A stretch of 64,000 nucleotides of DNA from Stenotrophomonas indicatrix. GTDB taxonomy: Bacteria; Pseudomonadota; Gammaproteobacteria; Xanthomonadales; Xanthomonadaceae. A program made the position numbers and the translations under genes. Below the pieces are notes generated by a model. The model had not been told where the DNA came from, ran no database searches, and saw only the letters and a list, made by a program, of their open reading frames with translations. The stretch spans positions 618,001-682,000 of the forward strand of contig CP168152.1 in assembly GCA_041545745.1 (NCBI GenBank). The letters run 5' to 3'. Positions 9,686 to 20,800 of this stretch are shown here, piece after piece (position 1 is the stretch's first letter; every line of letters begins with the position of its first letter).

Positions 9686-9968
9686 GGTGTGTCTCCGATC
9701 GATGGTTGGCGCACGGGCCAAGACGGCGCCGCACGTAACGCAGGGTCCGGACATCGCCCGGGAAGGCGACGGAGGGGGCGGACGGAGGTACCTGGTGGGC
9801 CGGGGAGAGAGTCCGGCGCCAGGTAGGGACAACGTTGTCATCAATTGCGTGGTCAATCCGTGAGCGAGCGCATGGTTCGGGGATTTGGGCGAGAGCGGCG
9901 CTGGCGCGCGGTCGGCAGCCATCGGCGGGGCCCCTTCGTGGTTGGCGTCTAGAGCAGGTTCCGGGGTT

Positions 9969-10075
9969 GGGCCCGGGCGGGTGGGCTGCGCAGGGGTCGC
10001 TGCAAGTACGTCCCTGTAAGCTCGGTCGCCGCATCCATGCGGCTCACGCCCCTGCGCAGCCCACCCGCCCGGCCC
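9969..10075 (-). repeat. Structured repeat A: long inverted arms around a 52-nt two-hairpin core
   Basis: Arms 9969-9996 and 10049-10075 are complementary over 27 bp with a one-base bulge. They enclose exactly 52 nt (9997-10048). Read on the minus strand, the core has hairpin 1 (GCCGCAT-GG-ATGCGGC) and hairpin 2 (TAC-AGGGAC-GTA), each presenting CA-N-GGA-N-G in its loop. The element points toward the chitinase gene. Its outer flanks match copies B-D only weakly. Confidence 0.85.
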
Positions 10076-10125
10076 CCGACAGGTTCATGCGCGCGCCAGC
10101 CACGAAAGACGAACAAAAAATCAAG

Positions 10126-10161
10126 ATCAAACGCCGATCGCTTCGCTCTCAGGCGTTTGAT
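10126..10161 (-). terminator. Hairpin with minus-strand T-run
   Basis: ATCAAACGCC and GGCGTTTGAT form a 10 bp perfect stem around 16 nt. Read on the minus strand, the stem is followed by TTGATTTTTTG. This is terminator-like, but there is no minus-strand gene just upstream, so it could instead be part of the repeat cluster. Confidence 0.4.
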
Positions 10162-10172
10162 TTCCAGGGAGC

Positions 10173-10220
10173 ATCCACGCATGGCATGGATCTACCGTGT
10201 CGACCAAGGTCGACACCTAC
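10173..10220 (-). repeat. Two CTAC-ended palindromes (SMAG type)
   Basis: Unit 1 (10173-10195) is ATCCACGCATGGCATGGAT plus CTAC; unit 2 (10197-10220) is GTGTCGACC-AA-GGTCGACAC plus CTAC. Both have their GTAG end on the minus strand, so they are tandem in the same orientation although their stems differ. Confidence 0.75.
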
Positions 10221-10244
10221 CAACAGCAGCAGGAAACTGTCGAA

Positions 10245-10346
10245 GGCGGGGTGGGTCCGGTTGCGGGGGCGTGAGCGCCATGGATGGCGCGCCCGAGCCT
10301 ACATGGACGTATTCACGGCGTCCCCCGCAACCGGACCCACCCCGCC
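10245..10346 (+). repeat. Structured repeat B: long inverted arms around a 52-nt two-hairpin core
   Basis: Perfect 25 bp arms at 10245-10269 and 10322-10346 enclose 52 nt (10270-10321). The core on the plus strand has hairpin 1 (GCGCCAT-GG-ATGGCGC) and hairpin 2 (TAC-ATGGAC-GTA). It is preceded by AGCAGCAGGAAACTGTCGAA and followed by a GTTGCT/TCGGCT-like hexamer tract and a GCCGGGC hairpin (10417-10433), flanks shared with copies C and D. It is oriented toward purL and divergent from copy A. Confidence 0.88.
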
Positions 10347-10455
10347 ATCCCGCGGAATGCCCGCTGTTGCTTTGGCCGTTGCCGTTGCTTCGGCTCTGGC
10401 TCTGGCCTCTGCGGGTGCCGGGCGCCGCCCGGCCGAAGCCTCCCCCCGCTTCCGG

Positions 10456-10461
10456 TACAAT
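10456..10461 (+). promoter_or_regulatory. Candidate -10 box for purL
   Basis: TACAAT 35 bp before the chosen purL start, immediately downstream of the tail hairpin of structured repeat B. No clear -35 element is seen 16-18 bp upstream. Confidence 0.4.
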
Positions 10462-10495
10462 GTCGGGCCCGTTTCCCAACTACGGTTCCCCGGAC

Positions 10496-13400
10496 ATGAT
10501 GGTCCTCGAGGGCGCGCCCGCCCTGTCGCCGTTCCGCCGCGAACGTCTTGAATCCCGCCTGCAGTCCATCGCTCCCTCCCTGCGCATCAGCGGTGCCTGG
10601 CACGTCTACTTCGTGCAGGCCGAGGGCACTGCCGCCCCCGACGTCGATACCCTGTGCCGCATCCTGGAAGCCCGTCCGCAGTCCGAAGCGGTCGCGGACG
10701 GTGCGGTCAGCCGCATCGTGGTGCCGCGCCTGGGCACGCTGTCGCCGTGGTCGAGCAAGGCCAGCGAACTGGTCCGCGGTGCCGGCCAGCCGGTGAGCCG
10801 GGTCGAGCGTGGCCTGCGCATCGACGTGCAGGGCTGGCCGACAGACGCTGCCACCCAGCAGGCATTGATCAAGGTGCTGCACGACCCGATGACGCAGTCG
10901 GTGCTGGAGACCGTCGATCAGGGCCAGTCCCTGTTCTCGACCCCGGCCCGTGGCGAACTGGAGCGCGTGCCGGTGGACCAGCTGGAGGCCGCCAACCAGC
11001 GCCTCGGCCTGGCCATGGCGCAGGACGAGATCGACTACCTGCGCGAGCGCTTCACCGCGCTGGGCCGCTCGCCGTCGGACGTGGAACTGATGATGTTCGC
11101 GCAGGCCAATTCCGAGCACTGCCGGCACAAGATCTTCAATGCCAGCTGGACCATCGACGGCCAGGAGCAGGACCGCTCGCTGTTCCGGATGATCAAGAAC
11201 ACCCACCAGCAGACCCCGCAGCACACGCTCAGCGCGTACAGCGACAATGCTGCGGTGATCGAAGGCCATCCGGCCTCGCGCTATCGCCCGGACCCGGCCA
11301 GCGGCGAGTACCGCCGTGAACCGCAGGTGCCCAGCGCGTTCCAGATCAAGGTGGAAACGCACAACCACCCGACCGCGATCGCGCCGTTCCCGGGCGCGTC
11401 GACCGGCGCCGGTGGTGAAATCCGCGACGAAGGTGCAACCGGTCGTGGTGGCAAGCCGAAGGCCGGCCTGAGCGGTTTCTCGGTCTCGCACCTGCGCATT
11501 CCCGAGCTGCCGCAGCCGTGGGAGGCGCCGCGTGCGCTGAACCCGCGCATGGCGCCGGCACTGGAAATCATGACCGACGGCCCGCTCGGCGGCGCTGCGT
11601 TCAACAATGAATTTGGTCGGCCGGCCCTGCTCGGCTACTTCCGCAGCTTCGAACTACCGGAAGGCGCCGACCTGGTGCGCGCCTACGACAAGCCGATCAT
11701 GCTGGCCGGTGGCCTCGGCGCCATCGATCGCGTGCAGGTCGACAAGATCCTGCTGCAGGACGGCGATGCCGTGATCGTGCTCGGCGGCCCGGCGATGCTG
11801 ATCGGCCTCGGCGGCGGTGCCGCCAGTTCGGTCGCCTCCGGTGAAAGCGCCGAGGATCTGGACTTCGCCAGCGTGCAGCGCGACAACCCGGAAATGGAGC
11901 GTCGCTGCCAGGAGGTCATCGACCGCTGCGTGGCGATGGGTACCAACAACCCGATCAAGTTCTTCCATGACGTCGGTGCAGGTGGCCTGTCCAACGCCAT
12001 TCCCGAACTGCTGCACGATTCCGGCGTGGGCGGCATCATCGACCTGGGCAAGGTGCCCACCGACGATCCGTCGCTGTCGCCGATGCAGCTGTGGTGCAAC
12101 GAGTCGCAGGAGCGCTACGTGCTCGGCGTGGCGCAGGAGCGCCTGGCCGAATTCGCCGCGCTGTGCGCACGCGAGCGCTGCCCGTTCGCTGCGGTTGGTG
12201 TTGCCACCGCAGCCGAGCACCTGGTGGTGGCCTATGGCGCCGTGCCGGGCAACATCCCGGCCGACGCGCCGATCGACCTGCCGATGGACGTGCTGTTCGG
12301 CAAGCCGCCGAAGATGCACCGCGATACCGCGCACCCGCCGGCACCGCGCTGGCCGGCGCTGAAGACCGCTGGCCTGGATCTGCAGGAAGCCGGTCTGCGC
12401 GTGCTCGCGCACCCGACGGTGGCCTCCAAGAACTTCCTGGTCACCATCGGCGACCGCAGCGTCGGCGGCCTGACCGCGCGCGAGCAGATGGTCGGCCCGT
12501 GGCAGCTGCCGGTGGCCGACGTGGCGATCACCCTGGCCGATTTCGACGGCGTGGCCGGCGAGGCGATGGCACTGGGTGAACGCACGCCGCTGGCGCTGCT
12601 GGATGCGGCTGCCTCGGCCCGCATGGCCGTGGGCGAAGCGCTGACCAACCTGTGTGCGGCCCCGGTCGATGCGCTGGATGAAATCAAGCTGTCGGCGAAC
12701 TGGATGGCCGCTGCCGGCCACCCGGGCGAAGACGCGCTGCTGTACGACGCAGTGAAGGCGGTGGGCATGGAACTGTGCCCGCAGCTGGACATCAGCATCC
12801 CGGTGGGCAAGGACTCACTGTCGATGCAGGCGCAGTGGCACGACCAGGGGCAGGCGCACAAGAGCGTGTCGCCGGTGTCGCTGGTGATCACTGCGTTCGC
12901 GCCAGTGGCCGATGCGCGCCAGCAGCTGACCCCGCTGCTGGACCGCGATATCGACAGCGAGCTGTGGTTGATCGGCCTCGGTGCCGGCAAGCAGCGCCTG
13001 GGCGGTTCGATCCTGGCCCAGGTGCACGCCGACCACGGCGACCTGCCGGCCTTCGCCGGTGCCGCCCCGGACCTGGACGATCCGCAGCGCCTGCGTGGCT
13101 TCTTCGAGCTGATCCGCGATGCACGCCAGGCCGGCCTGCTGCGCGCGTACCACGACCGCAGCGATGGTGGTGCGTTCGCTGCCCTGTGCGAAATGGCCTT
13201 CACCTCGCGCCTGGGCCTGGACATCACCCTCGACGCCTGGGGCGATGATCCGTTCCGCAGCCTGTTCAATGAAGAGCTGGGCGCCGTTGTACAGATCGCC
13301 CGCGAAGACCGCGCCGCGTTCGCAGATCTGGTCGAGCGCCACGCGCTGACCGAGTGCGCGCAGCGCATCGCCAAGCCGACCACCGCGCCGGTGGTGCGGG

Positions 13401-14380
13401 TGTCGCTGGGCGGTGACTCGCTGGCCGAATGGCGCTGGGAGGCGTTGTTTGATGCGTGGTGGTCGGTCACCCACGCCATGCAGAAGCGTCGCGACAATCC
13501 GGCCAATGCCGATGCCGAGCGCGAGATCGCCCGCGCCTTCACCGCGCCGGGCCTGAAGCCGAAGTTGAGCTTCGACCTCAATGAGGATGTCGCCGCGCCG
13601 TTCGTGCAGACCGGGGCGCGCCCGCGCGTTGCGATCCTGCGCGAACAGGGCGTCAACGGCCAGATTGAAATGGCCAACGCCTTCGAACGTGCCGGCTTCC
13701 GCGCGTTCGATGTGCACATGAGCGATCTCATCGAAGGCCGCGTGGCGCTGCAGGACTTCACCGGCCTGATCGCCTGCGGCGGCTTCAGCTACGGCGACGT
13801 ACTCGGTGCCGGCCGCGGCTGGGCGACCTCGATCCTCGAGCGCACCGCGCTGCGCGATGCCTTCGCCGCGTTCTTCGCGCGCGAGGACAGCTTCGCCCTG
13901 GGCGTGTGCAACGGCTGCCAGATGATGAGCCAGCTGAAGGACATCATCCCCGGTGCCGAACACTGGCCACAGTTCCGCCGCAACGCCAGCGAGCAGTTCG
14001 AAGCCCGCACCGCGCTGCTGGAAGTGGTGGAGTCACCGTCGATCCTGCTGCGTGGCATGGCCGGGTCGCGCCTGCCGGTAGCGGTGGCGCATGGCGAAGG
14101 CCAGGCGGTGTTCGACAACGCCGTCGACCAGGCCACAGCCCGTGTCGCACTGCGCTACATCGATGGCAACGGCAACGTCGCCAGCCAGTACCCGCTGAAC
14201 CCGAACGGCTCGCCCGACGGCATCACCGGCCTGACCAGCACCGACGGCCGGGTGACCATCATGATGCCGCACCCGGAGCGCACCCCGCGCGCGCTCAACC
14301 TGAGCTGGGCCCCGTCCGAGTGGCAGGGCGATTCACCGTGGATGCGCATGTTCCGCAATGCACGGGTGTGGTGCGGCTGA
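10496..14380 (+). CDS. purL: Phosphoribosylformylglycinamidine synthase
   Basis: A 1294-residue large-type FGAM synthase, which converts FGAR to FGAM in purine synthesis using glutamine and ATP. The length equals that of the fused proteobacterial enzyme (about 1295). Seen: the N-terminal PurS-like domain, the linker with [10 protein letters not shown] (near residue 205), and two AIRS-type synthase halves ([26 protein letters not shown] region near 285). The C-terminal class I glutamine amidotransferase has GVCNGCQ with nucleophile C1138 and a distal HPER motif. ATG 10496 is one of two adjacent ATGs; an ATG at 10460 is open but overlaps the promoter box. It is followed by a strong terminator. 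Confidence 0.97.
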   Translation: MMVLEGAPALSPFRRERLESRLQSIAPSLRISGAWHVYFVQAEGTAAPDVDTLCRILEARPQSEAVADGAVSRIVVPRLGTLSPWSSKASELVRGAGQPVSRVERGLRIDVQGWPTDAATQQALIKVLHDPMTQSVLETVDQGQSLFSTPARGELERVPVDQLEAANQRLGLAMAQDEIDYLRERFTALGRSPSDVELMMFAQANSEHCRHKIFNASWTIDGQEQDRSLFRMIKNTHQQTPQHTLSAYSDNAAVIEGHPASRYRPDPASGEYRREPQVPSAFQIKVETHNHPTAIAPFPGASTGAGGEIRDEGATGRGGKPKAGLSGFSVSHLRIPELPQPWEAPRALNPRMAPALEIMTDGPLGGAAFNNEFGRPALLGYFRSFELPEGADLVRAYDKPIMLAGGLGAIDRVQVDKILLQDGDAVIVLGGPAMLIGLGGGAASSVASGESAEDLDFASVQRDNPEMERRCQEVIDRCVAMGTNNPIKFFHDVGAGGLSNAIPELLHDSGVGGIIDLGKVPTDDPSLSPMQLWCNESQERYVLGVAQERLAEFAALCARERCPFAAVGVATAAEHLVVAYGAVPGNIPADAPIDLPMDVLFGKPPKMHRDTAHPPAPRWPALKTAGLDLQEAGLRVLAHPTVASKNFLVTIGDRSVGGLTAREQMVGPWQLPVADVAITLADFDGVAGEAMALGERTPLALLDAAASARMAVGEALTNLCAAPVDALDEIKLSANWMAAAGHPGEDALLYDAVKAVGMELCPQLDISIPVGKDSLSMQAQWHDQGQAHKSVSPVSLVITAFAPVADARQQLTPLLDRDIDSELWLIGLGAGKQRLGGSILAQVHADHGDLPAFAGAAPDLDDPQRLRGFFELIRDARQAGLLRAYHDRSDGGAFAALCEMAFTSRLGLDITLDAWGDDPFRSLFNEELGAVVQIAREDRAAFADLVERHALTECAQRIAKPTTAPVVRVSLGGDSLAEWRWEALFDAWWSVTHAMQKRRDNPANADAEREIARAFTAPGLKPKLSFDLNEDVAAPFVQTGARPRVAILREQGVNGQIEMANAFERAGFRAFDVHMSDLIEGRVALQDFTGLIACGGFSYGDVLGAGRGWATSILERTALRDAFAAFFAREDSFALGVCNGCQMMSQLKDIIPGAEHWPQFRRNASEQFEARTALLEVVESPSILLRGMAGSRLPVAVAHGEGQAVFDNAVDQATARVALRYIDGNGNVASQYPLNPNGSPDGITGLTSTDGRVTIMMPHPERTPRALNLSWAPSEWQGDSPWMRMFRNARVWCG

Positions 14381-14423
14381 TCGCGTTCCCGCTGCGCAGC
14401 TGACGATGCCATCGCGTATGGAG

Positions 14424-14456
14424 AACCCGCCGGGAAACCGGCGGGTTTTTCTTTTT
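14424..14456 (+). terminator. Rho-independent terminator after purL
   Basis: AACCCGCCGG-GAAA-CCGGCGGGTT, a perfect 10 bp stem on a GNRA-type loop, followed by TTTTCTTTTT about 45 bp after the purL stop. It is among the clearest terminators in the window. Confidence 0.92.
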
Positions 14457-14820
14457 GAATAGGGAAACTCCTGCACTGGCCATCAGTTACATACGTTTTC
14501 ATATGTGAGGATTTCCTCACGCACGCCTAACAAAATACGTACATAAACAAGTGAAACAGTGAACTGCTTCACGGCAATGGCTTTTGCTGCGTCAAACTCT
14601 TGACGATTCACAAAGATGCCGTTAACACTTGACCTCCGTTTCAAATCTGTTCATTCCGCAGTAACCGCACGGCGCATGCGCTCGGTTTTCTGTCCCTGCG
14701 CGCCGTTCGGCAATACCCCGCAGTAGATCACGCGAATAACGCCCCCAGGGGACGTTGAACCACGAAGGTTCGGCGGTGGCGTTGCTTTGCCCAAAACCAG
14801 TCCAATCAGGAGCCGTACCG
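14457..14820 (+). promoter_or_regulatory. AT-richer promoter region of the trimeric adhesin, with two palindromes
   Basis: This 360 bp gene-free stretch is markedly more AT-rich than its surroundings. It contains a 16 bp perfect palindrome GTGAGGA-TT-TCCTCAC (14505-14520) and a 22 bp imperfect one, GTGAA-A-CAGT-GA-ACTG-C-TTCAC (14551-14572), both plausible operators. Downstream are TTGACG (14600) followed 16 bp later by TTAACA, a tentative promoter, and a second TTGACC at 14629. AGGAG precedes the adhesin start. The transcription factor is unknown. Confidence 0.5.
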
Positions 14821-17800
14821 ATGAATCGGATTTATCGCAAGGTCTGGAACAAAGCATTGGGTCAGTTGGTGGTGGCCTCGGAACTGGCCTCTTCCGGCTC
14901 ATCAGGCGGGGTCGTCGACCAGCGCCGCAGTGCGACGGATGCCGCGCCGGCACGACTGGCCGCAGCGTTGGCCTTTGCAATGGGACTGGGAATGACCGGC
15001 ATCGCCTCGGCGCAGTCGGTCGAGATTGGCGGCAGCGCGAACTGCGTGGTGCTCAACAGCAAGGTGGTGGACAAGTGCACGGTCGATGGCAGTGCCAGCG
15101 CCAAGGGCAGCAACGCGGTGGCGATCGGTACAGGCACCAGTGCCACCGGCGCCAACAGCGTGGCGCTGGGCGCCGGTTCCAAGGCAGCGCGCGCCAACAC
15201 CGTCTCAGTCGGTGATGCCGGCAAGGAACGGCAGGTGACCAACGTCGCCGCCGGTACCGCCGCTACCGATGCAGTGAACAAGGCGCAGCTGGATGCACAG
15301 GCTCGCGCCACGCAGGCCGCGCTTGCGGAGACGGCGGCCGAGGGCAGCCGCTATTTCAAGGCCGATGGCGCCGGTGATGACAGTGACGCGGCGAAGATCG
15401 AAGGCCAGGGCGCCATCGCGGTCGGTAGTGGCAGCCAGTCGCTGGCCAACGCCACCACCGCGGTCGGCACCCAGGCGATTGCCGCAGGAATCGGTGCCAG
15501 TGCCTTCGGCCAGAACGCGCTCGCCTTCGGCGATGCCAGCGTGGTGGTCGGGCAGAGCGCGGCCGCATTCGGCCTTGGCGATACCGCAGTAGGTGCCAGC
15601 GCCATGGCCGCCAGTGAGAACGGTGCAGCCACCGCGTTGGGTGCACTGTCCGAAGCCAGTGCCGATGGCGCCACAGCAGTGGGTGCAGGCGCGGTGGCGA
15701 TGGGCCCCGGCAGCACCTCGTTGGGCCGTGGTGCGGCCGCCGCCAATGAAGCGTCGATTGCCGTCGGTGCGTTCAGCACGGCGGTGGGCGAGTACAGCAC
15801 TGCGCTGGGTTCCAATTCGGCGGCCGTGGCCACCGGCAGCGTGGCGCTGGGCGCCGGCTCGCTGGCCGACCGCGTCGATACCGTGTCGGTAGGTGCGGTC
15901 GACTACGGCCTGACCCGGCAGATCACCAGTGTTGCCGCAGGTACCGAAGATACCGATGCGGTCAACGTCGGCCAGTTGAAGGACGTGGCAGCAGTAGCCG
16001 ATACCACCGCCAAGCGCTTCCAGGCCACCGGCAGCAGCAACAGCGATGCCGGCGCATTGGCCGAGGGAGATGACGCGCTCGCCGCTGGCGAGGCCGCCAA
16101 TGCAATCGGTAACGGTACGACTGCAGTCGGTGCAGGTGCGACCGCGGCCGCGCAGAACGCCACTGCGGTCGGCAACAATGCGCAGGCGTCGGGCCAGAAC
16201 AGTGCGGCCTTCGGCAACAACGCGCAGGCGGTCGGCCCGGGTAGCGTCGCCGTGGGTGGTGCTGCGGTGGATGCCGATGGCAATCCGCTGATCACCAGCG
16301 GTGGCGTGCCGGTAGAGACCGGTGCCACCAGTGCCGGAGTCGGTGGTACCGCTGTCGGCGCCAGTGCCGATGCCGGTGGTTTTGCCGCCTCGGCGTACGG
16401 CGTGGGTGCCTACGCGGCAGGTGCGCAGTCGTCGGCATTCGGCGCAGTGTCCAATGCCATCGGCGACTACTCCACGGCCGTCGGTACGCAGAGCAACGCT
16501 ACCGGTACCAGCAGCGTGGCCATCGGTGGTCCAGCCGATCTGATCCCGGGCCTGGGCTTCTTCGTGCAGACCCAGGCCAGTGGCGAAGCGGCCACGGCCG
16601 TCGGTGCCGGTGCGATCGCCAGCGGTGACCACGCCGTGGCCAACGGCAGCCTGACCGAGGCCTCCGGTGCCGAGGCGGTCGCAGTGGGCTACTTCGCCTA
16701 TGCACCGGGCGAGAACGCCAGCGCGCTGGGGGCGCAGACCTGGGCCAGTGGCGCGCAGAGCACCGCCGTCGGCTACTACGCCACCGCGCGTGGTGCCAAC
16801 AGCGTTGCACTGGGCGCCAATTCCGAAGCGGTGCGCGCCAACAGCGTGGCCGTGGGCAGTGCAGGCAACGAGCGGCAGATCACCAGCGTGGCTGCCGGCA
16901 GCGAAGCCACTGATGCAGTGAACAAGGCCCAGCTGGACGCCGTGGCCAGCACCGCCGACACCACCGCACGCTTCTTCCAGGCGCAGCCGGAAAGCGGCAG
17001 TGATGTCGGCGCCTATGCGGAAGGCGAGGGTGCGGTGGCGGCGGGTTCGGCCAGCAACGCCATCGGTGCCGGCGCGTTGGCACAGGGTGCAGGCGCAGCG
17101 GCCATCGGTGCCGACAGCGTGGCACTGGGCCGCAATACCTTCGCCGATGGTGACGGTGCAGTGGCCGTGGGTGGTCTCGGCCAGGCCTACGACGAATACA
17201 ACCAGCCGCTGCTGGATGAGCAGGGCAACCCGGTGCAGATCGGCACCACCGCTTCGGCCGGATCCACCGCCGTCGGCAATGCCGCGCAGGCGACCGGTGC
17301 CAGCAGCAGCGCCTTCGGCAATGCGGCACAGGCTACCGGCGACAACAGCTTCGCGGCGGGCGGCAAGTCGCGCGCCACCGGCAGCTATGCCGTCGCCATC
17401 GGTGACAGTGCCTTTGCCAAGTCCGACGACAGCACTGCGGTGGGCGGCTACAGCACAGCCAGCGAAGAGGGTGCCACCGCTTTCGGCGCCGGTGCCTGGG
17501 CCACCGGCCGCAATGCCTCGGCGTTCGGTCCGGCGGCCTGGGCCAGTGCCAACGGCGCGACCTCCATCGGCTACAACAGCTGGGCCAACGGCACCAGTTC
17601 CACCGCCGTCGGCCGCGGCGCCTTCAGCTACGGCGACAACAGCGTTGCGCTGGGCTTCCAGGCGCTGGGCAACAGCATCAACAGCATCGCCATCGGCACC
17701 AATACGGTGGCCGGCGGTGAAAGTGCGATCGCCCTGGGCGCGGGCAGCACGGCCAGTGGCAACAACGCGGTTGCGCTGGGTGCTGGTTCGGTGGCCAGCC

Positions 17801-20800
17801 GTGACCGCAGCGTGTCGGTGGGCAGCGCCGGCAACGAGCGGCAGATCACCAGTGTGGCGGCCGGTACCCAGGCCACCGATGCGGTGAACAAGTCGCAGCT
17901 CGATGCGGTTGCAGCCACTGCGGCGACCACCAGCAAGTACTTCCAGGCCAGTGGCAGCGCCGACAGCGATGCCGGTGCCTACGTGGAAGGCGACAACGCG
18001 TTGGCCGCGGGTGAATCGGCCAATGCCATCGGCAACGGCGCAACCGCCCTCGGCAGTGGCGCCAATGCACTGGCCGGCAACGCACAGGCCATCGGCTTCA
18101 ATGCCCTGGCCAGCGCGGCCAATGCCAGCGCCATTGGTGCCAATGCACAGGCGACCGGCGAATACGCCACCGCGCACGGTGCCGAAAGCGAAGCCAGTGG
18201 CGAGCAGAGTGCAGCCTTCGGTGCGGCCTCGGTGGCCAGCGGCGCCGGCAGCACCGCCACCGGCGTGCTGTCCGAGGCGAGCGGCGAGGAAGCCGTGGCG
18301 GTGGGCTACTTCAGCAACGCCAGCGGTGAGGCCGCCACCGCGGTCGGTAGTGAAAGCGTGGCCAGTGGCACCGCTTCGGCCGCATTCGGCATCGGCGCAG
18401 AAGCGACCGGTGGCTACAGCACCGCCATCGGTGGTTACGCCAACGCATCGGCATTCAACGCCACCGCCTTCGGCAACTTCGCCAACGCCTCCGGCTCCAA
18501 CAGCGTGGCGCTCGGCGGCGATTCGGAAGCATCCGGTGCCTACAGCACTGCCACCGGCCAGGGCAGCCTGGCTACCGGCACCAATGCCGTGGCCGTCGGT
18601 GGATCGTTGTTCGGCCTGCTGGCGACCGAAGCATCCGGCGACTATTCCACCGCGGTCGGTGGCGGCGCCTATGCGCCGGGCATCAACAGCACCGCGCTGG
18701 GCAATGCGGCTGAATCGCGCGGTGCCAACAGCGTGGCGCTGGGCGCCGATTCGATTGCCGACCGCGACAACACCGTGTCGGTCGGTGGCGGCGGCAACAC
18801 CCGCCAGATCACCAACGTGGCCGCCGGTACCCAGGGTACCGATGCGGTGAACAAGGACCAGCTGGACGCGGTGGCCGCCGAGGGAGCGAAGACCAGCAAG
18901 TACTTCCAGGCCAGCGGCAGCGCCGACAGCGATGCCGGTGCCTATGTGGAAGGCGACAACGCACTGGCTGCCGGTGAAGCGGCCAATGCGATCGGCAATG
19001 GCGCCACCGCGCTCGGCAGTGGTGCCACGGCCGTGGCCGCCAACGCGACCGCGGTGGGCTTCAACACGCTGGCCACGGGCAGCAATTCGGCCGCGGTCGG
19101 CAGCAACGCACAGGCTACTGGCGAAGACAGCGCCGCACTCGGCAACGGCGCGGTGGCCAGTGGCATCAGCGCTACCGCCACTGGCACCGCGGCACAGGCC
19201 AGCGGCGTCTACAGCACCGCCAACGGTGCGGAAGCCGTCGCCAGCGGTGCGCAGTCGCTGGCCAGTGGTTTCCGCAGCGCGGCCTCGGCCGATGGCACCA
19301 CCGCCATCGGTGGTTACAGCGAAGCCAGCGGCCGCCTCGGCACCGCGCTGGGCTACGGCTCGGCGGCGACCGGTGCCAACACAACGGCTGTCGGCTTCGG
19401 TGCAGCAGCGGCAGGCAGCGGCGCGGTCGCCGTCGGTCAATCCAGCGAAGCCAGTGGCGCAGAGAGTGTCGCCATCGGTGGCAGCACCTTCTTCGGCCTG
19501 ATTCCGTCGCGTGCCAGCGGTACCGGTGCGGCGGCCTTCGGTGCCGGTGCCTGGGCCACCGACGACTACGCCACCGCGATTGGCTGGAATGCGTGGGCCG
19601 ATGCGGCTGACAGCACCGCTCTGGGTGCCAGCGCTACGGCCAGCGCTGCCAACAGCGTCGCCCTCGGCGCAGGCTCGAAGGCGGACCGTGCCAACACGGT
19701 GGCCGTCGGCAGCGCAGGCAACGAACGTCAGGTCGCCCACGTTGCTGCTGGTACCGAGACCACCGATGCGGTGAACAAGGGCCAGCTGGATGCAGTGGCC
19801 AGTGTCGCCGACAAGACCAGCAAGCACTTCCAGGCCGGCGGCAGTGCCGACAGCGATGCCGGGGCGTACGTCGAAGGCGACAACACGCTGGCCGCGGGTG
19901 AAGCGGCCAATGCGATCGGCAACGGCGCCAGTGCGCTCGGCAGCGGTGCCACGGCAGTTGCGGCCAACGCTACTGCGGTCGGTTTCAATGCGCTGGCCAG
20001 CGGCGCCAATGGCGCTGCGTTGGGCAACGCGGCACAGGCCACCGGCGTGGACAGCGTGGCGCTGGGCAGTGGTGCTGCCGCCAGCGAGCTCGGCTCCAGC
20101 GCCACCGGCGCCGGTGCGCAGGCCAAGGGTGCCTACAGCACCGCCAGTGGCGCGCAGTCCACCGCCGGCGGCACGCAGTCGCAGGCCAGTGGCTTCCGTG
20201 CCACGGCAACGGCCGACGGCACGTCGGCGCTGGGCAGCTACGCCGAGGCCAGCGGTCGCCTCGGCACCGCTGTCGGCTACAGCGCCAAGGCCACCGCCGC
20301 CGGTTCCACGGCGGTTGGTTTCGGTGCCACCGCAAGTGCCGCCAACAGCACGGCGCTGGGCGCGTCGGCAGTAGCCGATCGGGCCAACACGGTATCGGTG
20401 GGCAGTGCAGGCGCAGAGCGGCAGATTACCCGCGTTGCCGCCGGTACCCAGGCCACCGATGCAGTCAACCGCGCGCAGCTGGATGCGGTCGCTTCCACCG
20501 CCGACACCACCAGCCGCCACTTCCGCGCCAGCGGCAGTGGCACCGCAACCGCCAGCGGCACCGACGCGGTGGCCATCGGCTCGGCTGCCAACGCCGGCGG
20601 TGCACGCAGCAACGCACTGGGTGCCAATGCCTCGGCCATTGGTGGCGGCGCGCTTGCGCTGGGTGCCAACAGCGGCGTCACCGGGACCAACTCGGTCGCC
20701 CTCGGCACCGGTGCACGTGCCCTGGAAGCCAACGTGGTGTCGGTCGGTGGCGGCAACGGCACCGCCGGCCCTGCCACGCGCCGCATCGTCAACGTTGCAG

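Larger units (their letters stand above)
9686..10495. other. Repeat-rich spacer between chitinase and purL
   Basis: 810 bp with no supportable gene. It holds, in order, a structured repeat (9969-10075, minus orientation), a hairpin with a minus-strand T-run (10126-10161), two CTAC-ended palindromes (10173-10220), a second structured repeat (10245-10346, plus orientation) with its conserved flanks to about 10441, and a TACAAT box for purL. The open frames that cross it are GC-skew artefacts running through the palindromes. Confidence 0.8.

Noticed and set aside
9997..10048. tRNA-like fold for the 52-nt cores
   Set aside because: There are two small hairpins in a long stem, but no acceptor end, T-loop (TTCRA) or anticodon arm; size and conserved bases do not fit.
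10037..10495. N-terminal extension of purL through the repeat region
   Set aside because: The frame is open but passes through palindromes and the TACAAT box, and the ATG at 10496 gives the exact family length.
15205..20520. A minus-strand open frame of about 1770 codons across the adhesin gene
   Set aside because: It is antisense to the repetitive Ala/Gly/Ser head repeats; codon bias of the adhesin leaves the opposite frame open. It has no ribosome-binding site and no recognisable domain.
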